Source: Fibrobacterota bacterium
GTDB taxonomy: Bacteria; Fibrobacterota; Fibrobacteria; UBA5070
NCBI GenBank assembly: GCA_016715065.1
Contig: JADKBN010000002.1
Location: 620,001 to 684,000 of the forward strand
Length of the DNA stretch: 64,000 nucleotides
Direction of reading: 5' to 3'
Below the pieces are notes generated by a model. The model did not search any database. It saw only the letters and a program-made list of their open reading frames with translations, and was not told the DNA's origin. The translations under genes and the position numbers were made by a program. Shown here piece by piece: positions 52,758 to 61,727 of the stretch. The stretch's first letter is position 1. Each line of letters begins with the position of its first letter.

Positions 52758-53099
52758 ATGCGTCGTATCCTTGCTTGCCTCGCCGTGGCTTCAGTTGTCG
52801 CCCTCACTTCCTGCGGCGCTGGAGCTGCATCTTCCGGCTCGTCGTCAGGCGGAAGCTCCTCCAATCCCAGTGCGGAAGTGATGAATGCACGCTCCGAGGC
52901 AGAAGCGCAGGAGCGTAAGCTATCCGATCTGCGCCAGGAAAAGGCCGAACTGGAAGCCCAATTGGAAGGCAAAGCCGCTCCTGCCGCAGCGCCTGCTCCT
53001 GCCGTCACTCCGGCCCCTGCCGCCGCACCAGCCGCAACTCCTGCGGATGCCGCCGCTGCCCCGGCCAAGAAGGCCAAGCCCGGCAAGAAGAGCAAGTAA
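52758..53099 (+). CDS. Small Ala/Pro-rich lipoprotein
   Basis: A 113-residue protein with signal and lipobox (LACLAVASVVALTSC, Cys19). A Ser/Gly linker, a short coiled coil (EAEAQERKLSDLRQEKAELE) and an Ala/Pro tail ending in KKAKPGKKSK follow. The basic tail could bind peptidoglycan or nucleic acid (inference). A GGGAG ribosome binding site supports the ATG. It is directly upstream of phoH. Confidence 0.75.
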   Translation: MRRILACLAVASVVALTSCGAGAASSGSSSGGSSSNPSAEVMNARSEAEAQERKLSDLRQEKAELEAQLEGKAAPAAAPAPAVTPAPAAAPAATPADAAAAPAKKAKPGKKSK

Positions 53100-53100
53100 T

Positions 53101-54057
53101 CTGATCATCCCTCGTCGCACCCAGGTTCTGGAGGCGATTCCAGACGCGGTCAAAGGGATTCTCCTTCGCGATGGCGAGTCACTCGTGCGTCGTCTGGAGA
53201 ATGCATTTGCTGTGAAAATTTCCGCCCGCGACGTCGGGTTCATACTTGAAGGTGGCTCGGCCGACAATCAGGGTCGGGCGGGTCAAGTGCTGGCCGAGCT
53301 TGCTCGAGTCGTCACGGAAACGGGCGACTTGGACGGGTCGGCGGTGGATTTGTGCCTGGAAGAACAGACGGCTCCCGCCAAGGAAGACTGGTCTCGGCCC
53401 ATTCTTTACGACGCCCGGGGAGTGGTGGTGCGCGCTAGGAACCCAGGCCAAAGTCGTTTGGTCCAGGCGGTCCGATCCTCAGACTTGGTATTCGCGGTAG
53501 GGCCGGCGGGAACCGGAAAAACCTATCTGGCCATCGCGATGGCTGTGGCCGCGTTGCAACGTCGGGAAGTCGACCGGTTGGTCCTGGTCCGGCCCGCCGT
53601 GGAAGCGGGGGAAGAACTTGGGTTCTTGCCCGGAGACCTCCGCGAAAAAATTGCACCCTATCTGCAGCCCATGACAGATGCACTCCAGGAACTCTTGCCA
53701 CGGACGAAGTTCAAGGAGTGCATGGAATCTGGGCTGATTGAGCTGGCGCCGCTCGCTTACATGCGCGGCCGTACCCTGAAACGATGCTTCGCAATCCTCG
53801 ACGAGGCCCAGAACGCAACCATCTCCCAAATGAAGATGTTCCTGACCAGGTTGGGCGTCGGATCGAAGGTGGTGGTGACCGGGGATCCCACCCAGGTGGA
53901 CCTTCCTTTGAAGACTCCGTCGGGGCTCGCACACGCATGTTCCACCTTGGAAGGGATCCCGGGGATCGCCATGGTGCGTTTGGAAAGCAAGGACCAGATG
54001 CGCCATCCGCTTGTCCAATCGATCATCGATGCCTATGATTCTCCACTCTCCAACTAA
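53101..54057 (+). CDS. phoH: PhoH-family ATPase
   Basis: A 318-residue P-loop ATPase linked to RNA metabolism. An N-terminal KH-like domain (LLRDGESLVRRLENAFAVKIS) is followed by Walker A (AVGPAGTGKTYLAIAMAVAA), RPAVEAGEELGFLPGD and Walker B (FAILDEAQNATISQMKMFLT), then VVTGDPTQVDLP. No ATG, GTG or TTG is available before the conserved N-terminal domain outside the upstream gene. I therefore place the start at CTG 53101, right after the lipoprotein stop. A GTG at 53182 would cut the KH-like helix. Confidence 0.85.
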   Translation: MIIPRRTQVLEAIPDAVKGILLRDGESLVRRLENAFAVKISARDVGFILEGGSADNQGRAGQVLAELARVVTETGDLDGSAVDLCLEEQTAPAKEDWSRPILYDARGVVVRARNPGQSRLVQAVRSSDLVFAVGPAGTGKTYLAIAMAVAALQRREVDRLVLVRPAVEAGEELGFLPGDLREKIAPYLQPMTDALQELLPRTKFKECMESGLIELAPLAYMRGRTLKRCFAILDEAQNATISQMKMFLTRLGVGSKVVVTGDPTQVDLPLKTPSGLAHACSTLEGIPGIAMVRLESKDQMRHPLVQSIIDAYDSPLSN

Positions 54058-54082
54058 ACCCAAGACCCAGAAGGCACCAGTC

Positions 54083-54322
54083 ATGAACAACTCTTTCGGC
54101 CCGCGCAACTACATGGTCGTCGCTCTTGGTGCGGTCATCGGCTTCTTCGGCCTCTACCTGCTGTCGTTGGCTCCGGTGGACAATCCAATTTCCCTGAACG
54201 TGGCCCCCTTTGTGGTCCTGCTCGGATACTTGGTGGTCATGCCGGCCGGATTCTTGATCCCATCGGGGGTTTCGGGGACTTCCGTAAAAGAGTCGCCGGT
54301 TGCCCCTGGACAAAAGCTCTGA
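54083..54322 (+). CDS. Small two-helix membrane protein (DUF3098-like)
   Basis: A 79-residue protein with two hydrophobic segments (residues about 12-31 and 41-62) after an FGPRNYMVVALGA start, as in DUF3098. It has no other motif. The ATG is 25 bp after phoH, so they may be co-transcribed. Function unknown. Confidence 0.6.
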   Translation: MNNSFGPRNYMVVALGAVIGFFGLYLLSLAPVDNPISLNVAPFVVLLGYLVVMPAGFLIPSGVSGTSVKESPVAPGQKL

Positions 54323-54348
54323 CCTGCGTTAATTTTGGTGACTCCAAA

Positions 54349-54423
54349 GGGCGTTTAGCTCAGCTGGTCCAGAGCATCTGCTTTACACGCAGAGGGCCGT
54401 AGGTTCGAATCCTACAACGCCCA
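54349..54423 (+). tRNA. tRNA-Val (anticodon TAC)
   Basis: Acceptor GGGCGTT pairs with AACGCCC. Anticodon loop CTTTACA gives TAC. The T-arm is GTAGGTTCGAATCCTAC. CCA is not encoded beyond the discriminator A. Confidence 0.95.
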
Positions 54424-54449
54424 CTGGTTAGGTGAGAAAAACTCCAAAA

Positions 54450-54523
<74 letters not shown>

Positions 54524-54524
54524 T

Positions 54525-54564
54525 AAAAAGAGTCCCAGTCAAGTGACTGGGACTCTTTTTTTTC
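54525..54564 (+). terminator. Rho-independent terminator after the tRNA pair
   Basis: GAGTCCCAGTCA pairs with TGACTGGGACTC around a tiny loop, followed by nine or more T. The stem continues with AAAAA on the 5' side, so it can work in both directions. Confidence 0.85.
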
Positions 54565-54633
54565 CTTGCCATTCGGCAGCGTTGGTTCTTCTTTTTGCGC
54601 TGTTCCTCTCCGTCAAATGGGAAACCCCCTCAC

Positions 54634-56436
54634 ATGCAAAAAGCGAAACAATTCCTGACCAAGCATCTTGCGGTCCGCCTACTGCCACTGTTGCTGGCCG
54701 GGTGGTTTGCACAGTCTTGCAATAACTCCGTGGTCGTGGAAGAAGAGCCCCCCCCACCAGCAACCGTTCGCGTGAACGATTCGTTGCCGATCTATTCGAA
54801 GCGGGGCATTCTTCTCCCAGACTCCGCATCCTGGAAGATGGGCAAAGACTCCGGTGACGCCAGCTTCGTCGTGGTCGCCGATTCTGTGGTGTCCACCGAT
54901 GGCACTCCTGCCAACGCGATTGTTGCCGCAAGGCTTGTGCGCAAAACCCTGAACGACACCCTGAAGATCAGGTATTGGAAATTCGGGATCTTGATCCAGA
55001 CTCGACTGTACGTCGCGGACGGCTCGGACGCCAACGATCTTCCGGACTATGCGGGTAAGGTCGACCAGTTCACAAATAGCCTGTTGTTGGCGAATCTCGA
55101 CATCGCCCGTAAATCTGCCGACTCGGCCAAGTTCCCGCTCAACCGAACCGGCTTCGTGGCCGCTTACGCAAGCTTGATTATATCCGGGAGCACCAAGGCG
55201 AACTTCCCGGACAGCCTGCCCGCGCAAATTTCCAAGGACACGATCCAAGACATCGTGATCAAGCTCGCTTTCGAGAAGAAGATGTTGGCGAAGGATCTCG
55301 CCAATCTCCAGATCGGGATGACTCCGACCCAGATCACCGTGCGGATCGAGCATTTGATCACCATCGGCTTTCTGGATCCCAAAGCGAAGGATTCGTTCTA
55401 TCCACCTTCCACCATCAAATGGGAGGAAGCGTTTGGAGTCGAAGGAACTTCCGTCAAGCAGGCCATCGGCTTGGGCCTCAAGGGCAAAGTGACTTCAGGG
55501 ACAAAGTGGGCCAGTCGATCGATCGAAATCCTCAACAAGGACAAGCGCAACGTCAGCAGCCAGTTCGCGATCACGATGCCAACGGATTCCACCACGCTGA
55601 TTTTCACGGGTGTCGCGAAGCTGATCCCAAGCGCTGACTTGGGATCGTACACGGTTCGTTTTTCCGCCAAAAACGAGAAAGGGGATAGCACCTCCGCGGA
55701 CGCCACGTTCGAAGTGGTGAAATCCGACGATACGACGGTCGTGCTGGCTCCGCAGATCACCCGCCTCCAGCCATCCGGCAAGGATTCCCTTTTGGATTTC
55801 GGGACGGAAAAGGTGATTGTCAAATGGAAGGTCAAGGACGCGGCAGGGATTGCCTTCAGCACGATCAACGGGATGGAAGCCAGCCTGGTGAAAGACGGAG
55901 AGGACAGCGTCTACGCGGTTGAAATCAAGCTTGCTCCAGGCAAGGATTCCGTCGTTTGGCTGAAGTCGACCAGCAATTCCAAGAAGTTCAGCGTCGACTC
56001 CGTCCTCGTGCGCCGTGCCAAGGATGGCGAGAAGCCGAAATTCGAAAGATTTGAGTGGGCTTTCGACACGGCATTGAACAACCAGGGCTACTACCAGTTT
56101 GGAAAGGATGAAGTCACGGTCACCATGAAGTGGTTGATCGAAGACAACTTCAAGCTCCACCCGGAAACGCCTGCTTGCATTCTCAGCGCGGGCAAGGTCG
56201 TCCGCTGCCTGGACGTCCAGGCACATCCAAAAGATGCGACAAACCCCCTGAAGGGTTTGGTTGCCTACGACTACGTTGTTCCCAACCTCGCCTCCTCCAT
56301 TATCCTCAGAGTGATGGATGCGGCCGGAAATTTCGAGGATCACGAGGTCGATTTCGTCCGTCCTCAGAAAGAGGGCGACATCTTGGCCGAGTGGGATCGC
56401 TTCAACTGGGACGCTCCGAGGGTGGTCTGGCAGTAA
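54634..56436 (+). CDS. Large lipoprotein with Ig-like domains
   Basis: A 600-residue protein with signal and lipobox (LAVRLLPLLLAGWFAQSC). Residues 1-250 have mixed helices (LANLDIARKSADSAKFPLN); residues about 290-600 look like two or three Ig/cadherin-like beta-sandwiches (GSYTVRFSAKNEKGDSTSAD, VVWLKSTSNSKKFSVDSVLV). The family is not recognised. The ATG at 54634 gives a clean lipoprotein signal. It ends at a strong terminator. Confidence 0.7.
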   Translation: MQKAKQFLTKHLAVRLLPLLLAGWFAQSCNNSVVVEEEPPPPATVRVNDSLPIYSKRGILLPDSASWKMGKDSGDASFVVVADSVVSTDGTPANAIVAARLVRKTLNDTLKIRYWKFGILIQTRLYVADGSDANDLPDYAGKVDQFTNSLLLANLDIARKSADSAKFPLNRTGFVAAYASLIISGSTKANFPDSLPAQISKDTIQDIVIKLAFEKKMLAKDLANLQIGMTPTQITVRIEHLITIGFLDPKAKDSFYPPSTIKWEEAFGVEGTSVKQAIGLGLKGKVTSGTKWASRSIEILNKDKRNVSSQFAITMPTDSTTLIFTGVAKLIPSADLGSYTVRFSAKNEKGDSTSADATFEVVKSDDTTVVLAPQITRLQPSGKDSLLDFGTEKVIVKWKVKDAAGIAFSTINGMEASLVKDGEDSVYAVEIKLAPGKDSVVWLKSTSNSKKFSVDSVLVRRAKDGEKPKFERFEWAFDTALNNQGYYQFGKDEVTVTMKWLIEDNFKLHPETPACILSAGKVVRCLDVQAHPKDATNPLKGLVAYDYVVPNLASSIILRVMDAAGNFEDHEVDFVRPQKEGDILAEWDRFNWDAPRVVWQ

Positions 56437-56463
56437 GAGTTTTGTCTCTCGGGACTTGAGTTC

Positions 56464-56504
56464 ACGAGCCGCCCCCGAAATCCGGGAGGCGGCTCGTATT
56501 TTTT
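56464..56504 (+). terminator. Rho-independent terminator after the lipoprotein
   Basis: ACGAGCCGCC pairs with GGCGGCTCGT around a CCCGAAATCCGGGA core hairpin, followed by ATTTTTT. Confidence 0.85.
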
Positions 56505-56532
56505 AAGGATGAACTGCCGATCCATTCCTGAA

Positions 56533-57213
56533 ATGCTCCGCCCCTGCCGTGTGATCCTGCTACTGGCAGCGAGTTCAACACTCCTCCTCTCGTGTGCCTC
56601 GGCAAGGCCCTCTGGACCCGCCCAAGTGCACCCAGGCTGGGGAGGGACATTCGAGGGGCGCACGGTGGGCCTATTCCTGGTGGCGCCGCGAGGCCCCTAC
56701 ACCATCGCGCAATTTGAAGCGGTCTCGCAAGCGGCTCCTGCACTGGAACAGCTCGAGCCGGGTCTGAAATGGGTGTCTGTGGATTCAGGCAACCACAAGG
56801 TCAAACGCCTTGGGGGCTGGGATCTGGACAGTCTCACCGATCTGTTGATCGCTGACAGCGCTGTCTGGGTAGGCTCCCAGGGCTCAGACAGCCAAATGCT
56901 TCGCACCCGTGAGCCTCGGCTTTCCGAGGCGACGGGGGCTGCATTGCGGCGCATCGGTGCGGCGATGGATGTCCAGATGCTGATCGCCTTGCGTCCCGGC
57001 GGTGCGAAAAATCCCAAGGACTCGCTGGAAGCCTTCGAGGATCCGGCATGGTTTGGCATCTACGACCTATCCACGGGAACCCAGGTGTATTCCCTGATGG
57101 TGCCCATCAAGGGTGCTCGGAGCGCCTCGCGCAGCGCGGAGACGGATTGGGCGAGGGAGGCGTGGGTGGCCTTCGAGAAAGGGATCAAGGAGGTCCGGAG
57201 GCGGACCCCCTGA
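56533..57213 (+). CDS. Lipoprotein of unknown function
   Basis: A 226-residue protein. The ATG at 56533 gives a classical lipoprotein signal (MLRPCRVILLLAASSTLLLSC). The ATG at 56509 would add an acidic n-region but is possible. The mature part is an alpha/beta domain with DSLTDLLIADSAVWVG and DVQMLIALRPGG. No family recognised. It ends 3 bp before the convergent kinase gene. Confidence 0.65.
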   Translation: MLRPCRVILLLAASSTLLLSCASARPSGPAQVHPGWGGTFEGRTVGLFLVAPRGPYTIAQFEAVSQAAPALEQLEPGLKWVSVDSGNHKVKRLGGWDLDSLTDLLIADSAVWVGSQGSDSQMLRTREPRLSEATGAALRRIGAAMDVQMLIALRPGGAKNPKDSLEAFEDPAWFGIYDLSTGTQVYSLMVPIKGARSASRSAETDWAREAWVAFEKGIKEVRRRTP

Positions 57214-57216
57214 GGT

Positions 57217-58887
57217 CTACCGAGACTCGACCTGGATGTCAGGGCGCTCCACCATCTGGCGGCTGAGTCCGAGCGCTGCCTTTCCTTGCCAGGGGCGCCA
57301 ATCGGGGTGGTGAATGGCCAGCGACATTCCATCCGCGCTAGGCCAGGACTGACCAGGCCCCACCGACAACCCGGAGCATTCCGCCACCAAGGTGCCTGAC
57401 CGCTCGAGTCGCAAAGCGCATTGTGGAGCGTAATAAACATCCAGAACCGGAGCTGGCCCTGTCGAGAGCGGAAACTTCCAAGTCAGGCGCACCCAGCGGA
57501 GAATCCCTGGTCCCCGGTTGACGATGGCGATCCGAGGCTTGAGGCTCCCGACATCCTCCGGCGCCTCGTCGCGCATCCGGGCGGTGACACGAGGCGGGAG
57601 CGTGGAAGGGGGAGGGGGGGGCTTTGAGGCATCGAGTACAGGGGGAGGCTTTGGGACAGGCGGAAGGACCAGCGGGCTGATGCGCCTTTCGCTGGGGGTG
57701 TCGGGTCTCTTTGCGGGAGTGGGAGCGGGAATGTGGCTGGAAGGCCCGTCCGATTCCGGTGCGGAGTCCGCCTGCTCCTTTTGTTGCTTGGCTGCTTGGC
57801 GCAGGGCCCAGCTGGGATCCACCTTCGATGATTCCGGAATCGGATCGACCTTGAGTTGGTCCCAGATCTTCCCGGCGAAAAAGGCCGCGAACACCAAGGC
57901 GATTCCGGAAATCACAAACGGAAGCAAACGACGATTTCTCCGGAAGAACGGCCTCGATTGGGGGGGCGAAGGCTGCTGGATCTGCTGGGTGGGAGCTGGC
58001 GCCAAGGGGGGCGCGGTTCTCACCTGGATGGGAATCGCGCTCGATGCGACACCCACGGGGTCGGGCGTACCCTGCAAGGACAAAAAATGTCGAATGAGGC
58101 GAGAGACCTCGGCCGCGCGAGGGCGGTCGGCGGGGTCCTTGGAGTGCATGGAGGCAACCAATGCGGATAGATCCAGATCCAGTTGCGGGACCAGGTCGAC
58201 CGCCAGTGGAGCTGGTTCCTGCACGATCTTCCACATCACCGCGTGGGCATGTTCGGCTTCGAACGGATGCTGTCCGGTCAGGGTGCGGAAAAAGACTCCC
58301 GCCAGCGCGAAGATATCGATCGCCCCGGACGGATTTCGTCCCTCCACCTGTTCCGGCGACATGAACAAGGGCGAGCCGAACACCGATCCCGTGCGGGTTT
58401 GGGAGACTTCTTCCATCAGACGCGCGATGCCGAAATCCGCGATCTTGACCAAGCCGTCCCGGCGGATCAGGATGTTGTCCGGTTTGATGTCGCGATGGAT
58501 GATTCCCGCCTCGTGGGCAGCGCGCAATCCGTCCGCCGCTTGGCAGACGATGGCCGCGGCGGCACTTGGTTCCAAACGACCTTGTCGCTGTTGGAGAAGT
58601 TCCGCCAGCGAGATCCCCTCCACGAACTCCAGCACCAGATAGTCTTCCTGGCCTTCCCTGCCGAAATCGTGGACTTGGACCACGTTGGGGCTTCCCAAGC
58701 GCGCGATCGCCGTGGCTTCGTCGTGGAATCGGCGCACCCAATCGGGTTGTGCCCCGAGGTCGCCACGCAGGATCTTGATCGCGACCAGACGGCGCAACAA
58801 CGGGTCTTCGGCCAGATGGACCGAGGCCATGCCCCCTTGGCCCAACGGGCGGAGGATCCGATATCTGCCGTAGCATTCCTGGGTCAT
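57217..58887 (-). CDS. Membrane-anchored Ser/Thr protein kinase (PknB-like)
   Basis: A 556-residue kinase. The N-terminal kinase domain has GQGGMASVHLAED (P-loop), VAIKIL (Lys), HRDIKPDN (catalytic loop) and DFG in KIADFGIARL; GSPLFMSPEQVEG is the activation segment end. A membrane helix (LLPFVISGIALVFAAFFAG, residues about 325-343) follows. The extracytoplasmic part has a Pro-rich linker and a C-terminal beta domain (ILRWVRLTWKFPLSTGPAPV) that is not a PASTA repeat. It probably senses an external signal. Confidence 0.93.
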   Translation of the reverse strand: MTQECYGRYRILRPLGQGGMASVHLAEDPLLRRLVAIKILRGDLGAQPDWVRRFHDEATAIARLGSPNVVQVHDFGREGQEDYLVLEFVEGISLAELLQQRQGRLEPSAAAAIVCQAADGLRAAHEAGIIHRDIKPDNILIRRDGLVKIADFGIARLMEEVSQTRTGSVFGSPLFMSPEQVEGRNPSGAIDIFALAGVFFRTLTGQHPFEAEHAHAVMWKIVQEPAPLAVDLVPQLDLDLSALVASMHSKDPADRPRAAEVSRLIRHFLSLQGTPDPVGVASSAIPIQVRTAPPLAPAPTQQIQQPSPPQSRPFFRRNRRLLPFVISGIALVFAAFFAGKIWDQLKVDPIPESSKVDPSWALRQAAKQQKEQADSAPESDGPSSHIPAPTPAKRPDTPSERRISPLVLPPVPKPPPVLDASKPPPPPSTLPPRVTARMRDEAPEDVGSLKPRIAIVNRGPGILRWVRLTWKFPLSTGPAPVLDVYYAPQCALRLERSGTLVAECSGLSVGPGQSWPSADGMSLAIHHPDWRPWQGKAALGLSRQMVERPDIQVESR

Positions 58888-58925
58888 ATGGGCGCTTGGA
58901 TCAAAGAAAGCAATGCAACTCCCGA

Positions 58926-59318
58926 TCAGGCCGCAGGAATCTGCGCGATCGCCTCGATTTCCACTCGTGAGCCTCTGGGGAGAGCGGACACCTGCACGGT
59001 GCTGCGAGCTGGAGCTGGTCCTTCCGTCCCGAACACGGATCCATAAACAGCGTTGACTTCGCCGAAATCCGCAAGGTCCACCAGGAAAATGGTGGTTTTT
59101 GCGACATGCTTGGCGTCGCAGCCCGCAGCTTTCAGCACAGCCAAAAGGTTATGGATCACCTGATGGGTCTGTTCGGTGGCTGTGGCGCCAACGATCTCCC
59201 CTGTGGATGGATCCAGGGGGATCTGGCCGGAAAGGAACACCAAGCCACCCATTTGGATGGCTTGGCTGTAGGGGCCGATTGGCTTTGGGGCATGGGGTGT
59301 TTCGATCACCTTGAACAT
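58926..59318 (-). CDS. ridA: RidA-family enamine/imine deaminase
   Basis: A 130-residue protein. The signature PIGPYSQAIQMGGLVFLSGQ is at residues 13-32, and the catalytic Arg lies in PAPARSTVQVSALPRG. RidA removes reactive enamine intermediates from PLP enzymes. GGAGG precedes the ATG at 59318. It is divergent from pyruvate kinase (51 bp). Confidence 0.96.
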   Translation of the reverse strand: MFKVIETPHAPKPIGPYSQAIQMGGLVFLSGQIPLDPSTGEIVGATATEQTHQVIHNLLAVLKAAGCDAKHVAKTTIFLVDLADFGEVNAVYGSVFGTEGPAPARSTVQVSALPRGSRVEIEAIAQIPAA

Positions 59319-59369
59319 TTTCGGACCTCCAGGTCTTGCAATGGGTGTTTCCAAGTTATCATTTCTCGC

Positions 59370-60767
59370 ATGGAACTCCGTCGAACCAAGATGCTCGCTA
59401 CCATCGGTCCGGCCTCCGACTCCCCGGAGATGCTCAGGAATCTTTTTCAAAACGGTGTGACCGCCTGCCGGCTGAATTTCAGTCACGGCACCCACTCCGA
59501 CCACGCCGCCCGGATCGCCAAGATCCGAATGGTCGCGGAGGAAATGGGGATCGCGGTCCCGCTGGTCATGGATCTTTGCGGACCTAAAGTCCGCACCGAT
59601 ACCAAGACCTACGAACTGAAAGTCGGTGAGACCTGGTCTCTCGTCCCGACCGAGGGCGATGCCGAGACCCACAAGATTGGCATCAGCCACCCCACCTTGT
59701 ACCAGCTGGTCCCTCCCGGACAGGCCATCGTGCTGGATGATGGCCATCTGGAATTGGAAGTGGTCAAGGTCGAGGGCACCGAGATCGTGACCACGGTCAA
59801 GACCGGTGGAACGCTCAAGCCTCGCAAATCGGTGAACACCCCGGAATGCGACAACGGCTTGGATGTCTTGTCGGAAAAAGACCAACGCGATCTGGTTTTC
59901 GGACGCGACCAAGGCCTGGATTGGGTTGCCGTATCCTTCGTGCGCAATGGCGCCGACATCAAACGGGTACGGGACTACCTACAGGAAATCGGATGGCCCG
60001 ACCCCCCGATCATCGCCAAGGTGGAAACCCCCCTCGCGGTGGCCTCCATCGAGGAAATCGTGCGGACCTCCGATGGCATCATGGTTGCGCGTGGCGATCT
60101 GGGCATCGAATGCCCCATCGAATCGGTGCCCATCCTCCAAAAGCGTGCCGTGCGCCTGGCCCATCGCCATGCCAAGTTGTGTGTGGTGGCCACCCAGATG
60201 CTCGACTCCATGGAGCGCAATCCCCGGCCCACCCGCGCGGAAGCCTCCGACGTGGCCAACGCCGTGTTCGAAGGCGCCCAAGTGGTCATGCTTTCCGGCG
60301 AGACCGCCGGCGGCCAATTCCCGCTCCAGGCGGTCCAGACCATGGACCGGATCCTGCGTGGCGCAGAAGCCGTGACCGATGCCCCCCCGACTTTGCCGGA
60401 GATCTCCAACCAGACCTTGGAGATCGTTGCCGGATCGGTGCGGCTCTCCGAGCACACCAAAGCGCCCTGCATCGCCATTTTCTGTCACACCATGGAAATC
60501 GCCCGCCAGATCGCCGGTTTCCACTGCTCCACACACGTGATCGCCGCCTGCTTCGATGAACAGATCTACCGGCAGGTGTCCCTGTTCTACGGCATCATTC
60601 CCGTGCGGCTGCCGCGCACCAATTCCATCGACGAAGCGATCACCCGGGTCCTGGACGAGATCCAGGCCCGCGATTTGGCCGAGCCTGGAAACCGGATCGT
60701 GTTCCTGTACAGCCAGCCCTTCGGAACGCGGCTGCACAACACCATCCGTTTGGTGCAAATGCCTTGA
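59370..60767 (+). CDS. pyk: Pyruvate kinase
   Basis: A 465-residue enzyme of lower glycolysis. The N-terminus RRTKMLATIGPASDSPEML and LNFSHGTHSDH are standard. The active-site signature IIAKVETPLAV and MVARGDLGIECPIESVPILQ, then GETAGGQFPLQAV, are present. The C-terminal domain ends in a normal position. The ATG at 59370 is set by the conserved N-terminus. It ends at a strong terminator. Confidence 0.96.
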   Translation: MELRRTKMLATIGPASDSPEMLRNLFQNGVTACRLNFSHGTHSDHAARIAKIRMVAEEMGIAVPLVMDLCGPKVRTDTKTYELKVGETWSLVPTEGDAETHKIGISHPTLYQLVPPGQAIVLDDGHLELEVVKVEGTEIVTTVKTGGTLKPRKSVNTPECDNGLDVLSEKDQRDLVFGRDQGLDWVAVSFVRNGADIKRVRDYLQEIGWPDPPIIAKVETPLAVASIEEIVRTSDGIMVARGDLGIECPIESVPILQKRAVRLAHRHAKLCVVATQMLDSMERNPRPTRAEASDVANAVFEGAQVVMLSGETAGGQFPLQAVQTMDRILRGAEAVTDAPPTLPEISNQTLEIVAGSVRLSEHTKAPCIAIFCHTMEIARQIAGFHCSTHVIAACFDEQIYRQVSLFYGIIPVRLPRTNSIDEAITRVLDEIQARDLAEPGNRIVFLYSQPFGTRLHNTIRLVQMP

Positions 60768-60789
60768 TCCTGATTTCGGATTGAGCGAG

Positions 60790-60821
60790 AAAGGGCCACC
60801 CTGCCGGGTGGCCCTTTCTTT
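60790..60821 (+). terminator. Rho-independent terminator of pyk
   Basis: AAAGGGCCACCC pairs with GGGTGGCCCTTT around TGCC, followed by CTTTT. It lies between convergent genes and may act in both directions. Confidence 0.9.
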
Positions 60822-60855
60822 TCATGCCTTCATTGGTTCAACAGGGCAGGGATTC

Positions 60856-61698
60856 TCACATCTTGGCGCGGGCCGCCTCGAAGCGAGATTGGAACTTGGC
60901 TTCTTCGGAGGTGTCCCAGCTCTTGGCCGCACCTTCGCTGCCAACAAGCTTGTTGACCGCCCCGACGCGATCCGTGCTGGCTGGGTGGGTGCTGAGCCAA
61001 TCGATTCCCGAGCTGGGCATCCGACTGAACAACGTGGCGATTCCGGTTGGATTGCGCCGCGAGTCCCCCAGGTACCGGGTACCGGTGGCGTCGGCATCGT
61101 CCTCGTTTTCGCGGCTGACTTTGAGTTGGGACAGGGTGCTGAACATGGAAGCCACCGCCTGGGACAGTTGACTTGCGTTTTCTCCCAGCAAAGCGTCCAT
61201 GAGAATGCTCAGGCCGGCCTGCTTCATCACGGCGTCTCGGTAATGGTGCTTGGTGATGTGGGCCATTTCATGGGCAAGGACACCGGCCAGCTCCGCCTCG
61301 TTGTTGGCCTTGTTCACAATCCCGGTGTAGACATAGATGTAGCCACCCGGAACGGCGAATGCGTTGATCACGTCTTTTTCGATGATGGCGACCTTGAAGG
61401 GATAGGCAGGACGTTCCGACTTGGGAATGGCGTTGTAAACGGATTCGAACGTCGTTTCGATATACTCCTGGAACTCCTGCTTTTCCACCGTGCTTGCGTT
61501 GTAGATCGGGTATTCCTCCCGATTGACCTCGCTGCGCAGCTGGACATCGAATTCGGTGCCCAGGCGAAGCTCGTCGTCTTCGCTGATGAACAGGGATCCC
61601 AGCGTGTCCGAGCAGGAGCACTGCATCATCGACATGGACAACGCGAGGACGGGAAGGATGGTCGTGATTTTGGAGAAAAGGGAAGATGGCTTCATCAT
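60856..61698 (-). CDS. M48-family metalloprotease, periplasmic (BepA/LoiP-like)
   Basis: A 280-residue protein with a signal and a Cys-rich lipobox-like site (ALSMSMMQCSCSD). The zinc motif is HEMAH (in VLAHEMAHITKHH), with the third-ligand region ENEDDADATGTRYL. A PGGYIYVYTGIV block before it is typical of the family. Such proteases act in outer-membrane quality control. The tandem ATGs at 61698 and 61695 are both possible. Confidence 0.9.
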   Translation of the reverse strand: MMKPSSLFSKITTILPVLALSMSMMQCSCSDTLGSLFISEDDELRLGTEFDVQLRSEVNREEYPIYNASTVEKQEFQEYIETTFESVYNAIPKSERPAYPFKVAIIEKDVINAFAVPGGYIYVYTGIVNKANNEAELAGVLAHEMAHITKHHYRDAVMKQAGLSILMDALLGENASQLSQAVASMFSTLSQLKVSRENEDDADATGTRYLGDSRRNPTGIATLFSRMPSSGIDWLSTHPASTDRVGAVNKLVGSEGAAKSWDTSEEAKFQSRFEAARAKM

Positions 61699-61727
61699 GA
61701 ACAATATGGTACTCTCCAACCGTCGCC

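Noticed and set aside
57518..58642. Plus-strand open frame of 374 codons
   Set aside because: It is antisense to the Ser/Thr kinase, which has all kinase motifs.
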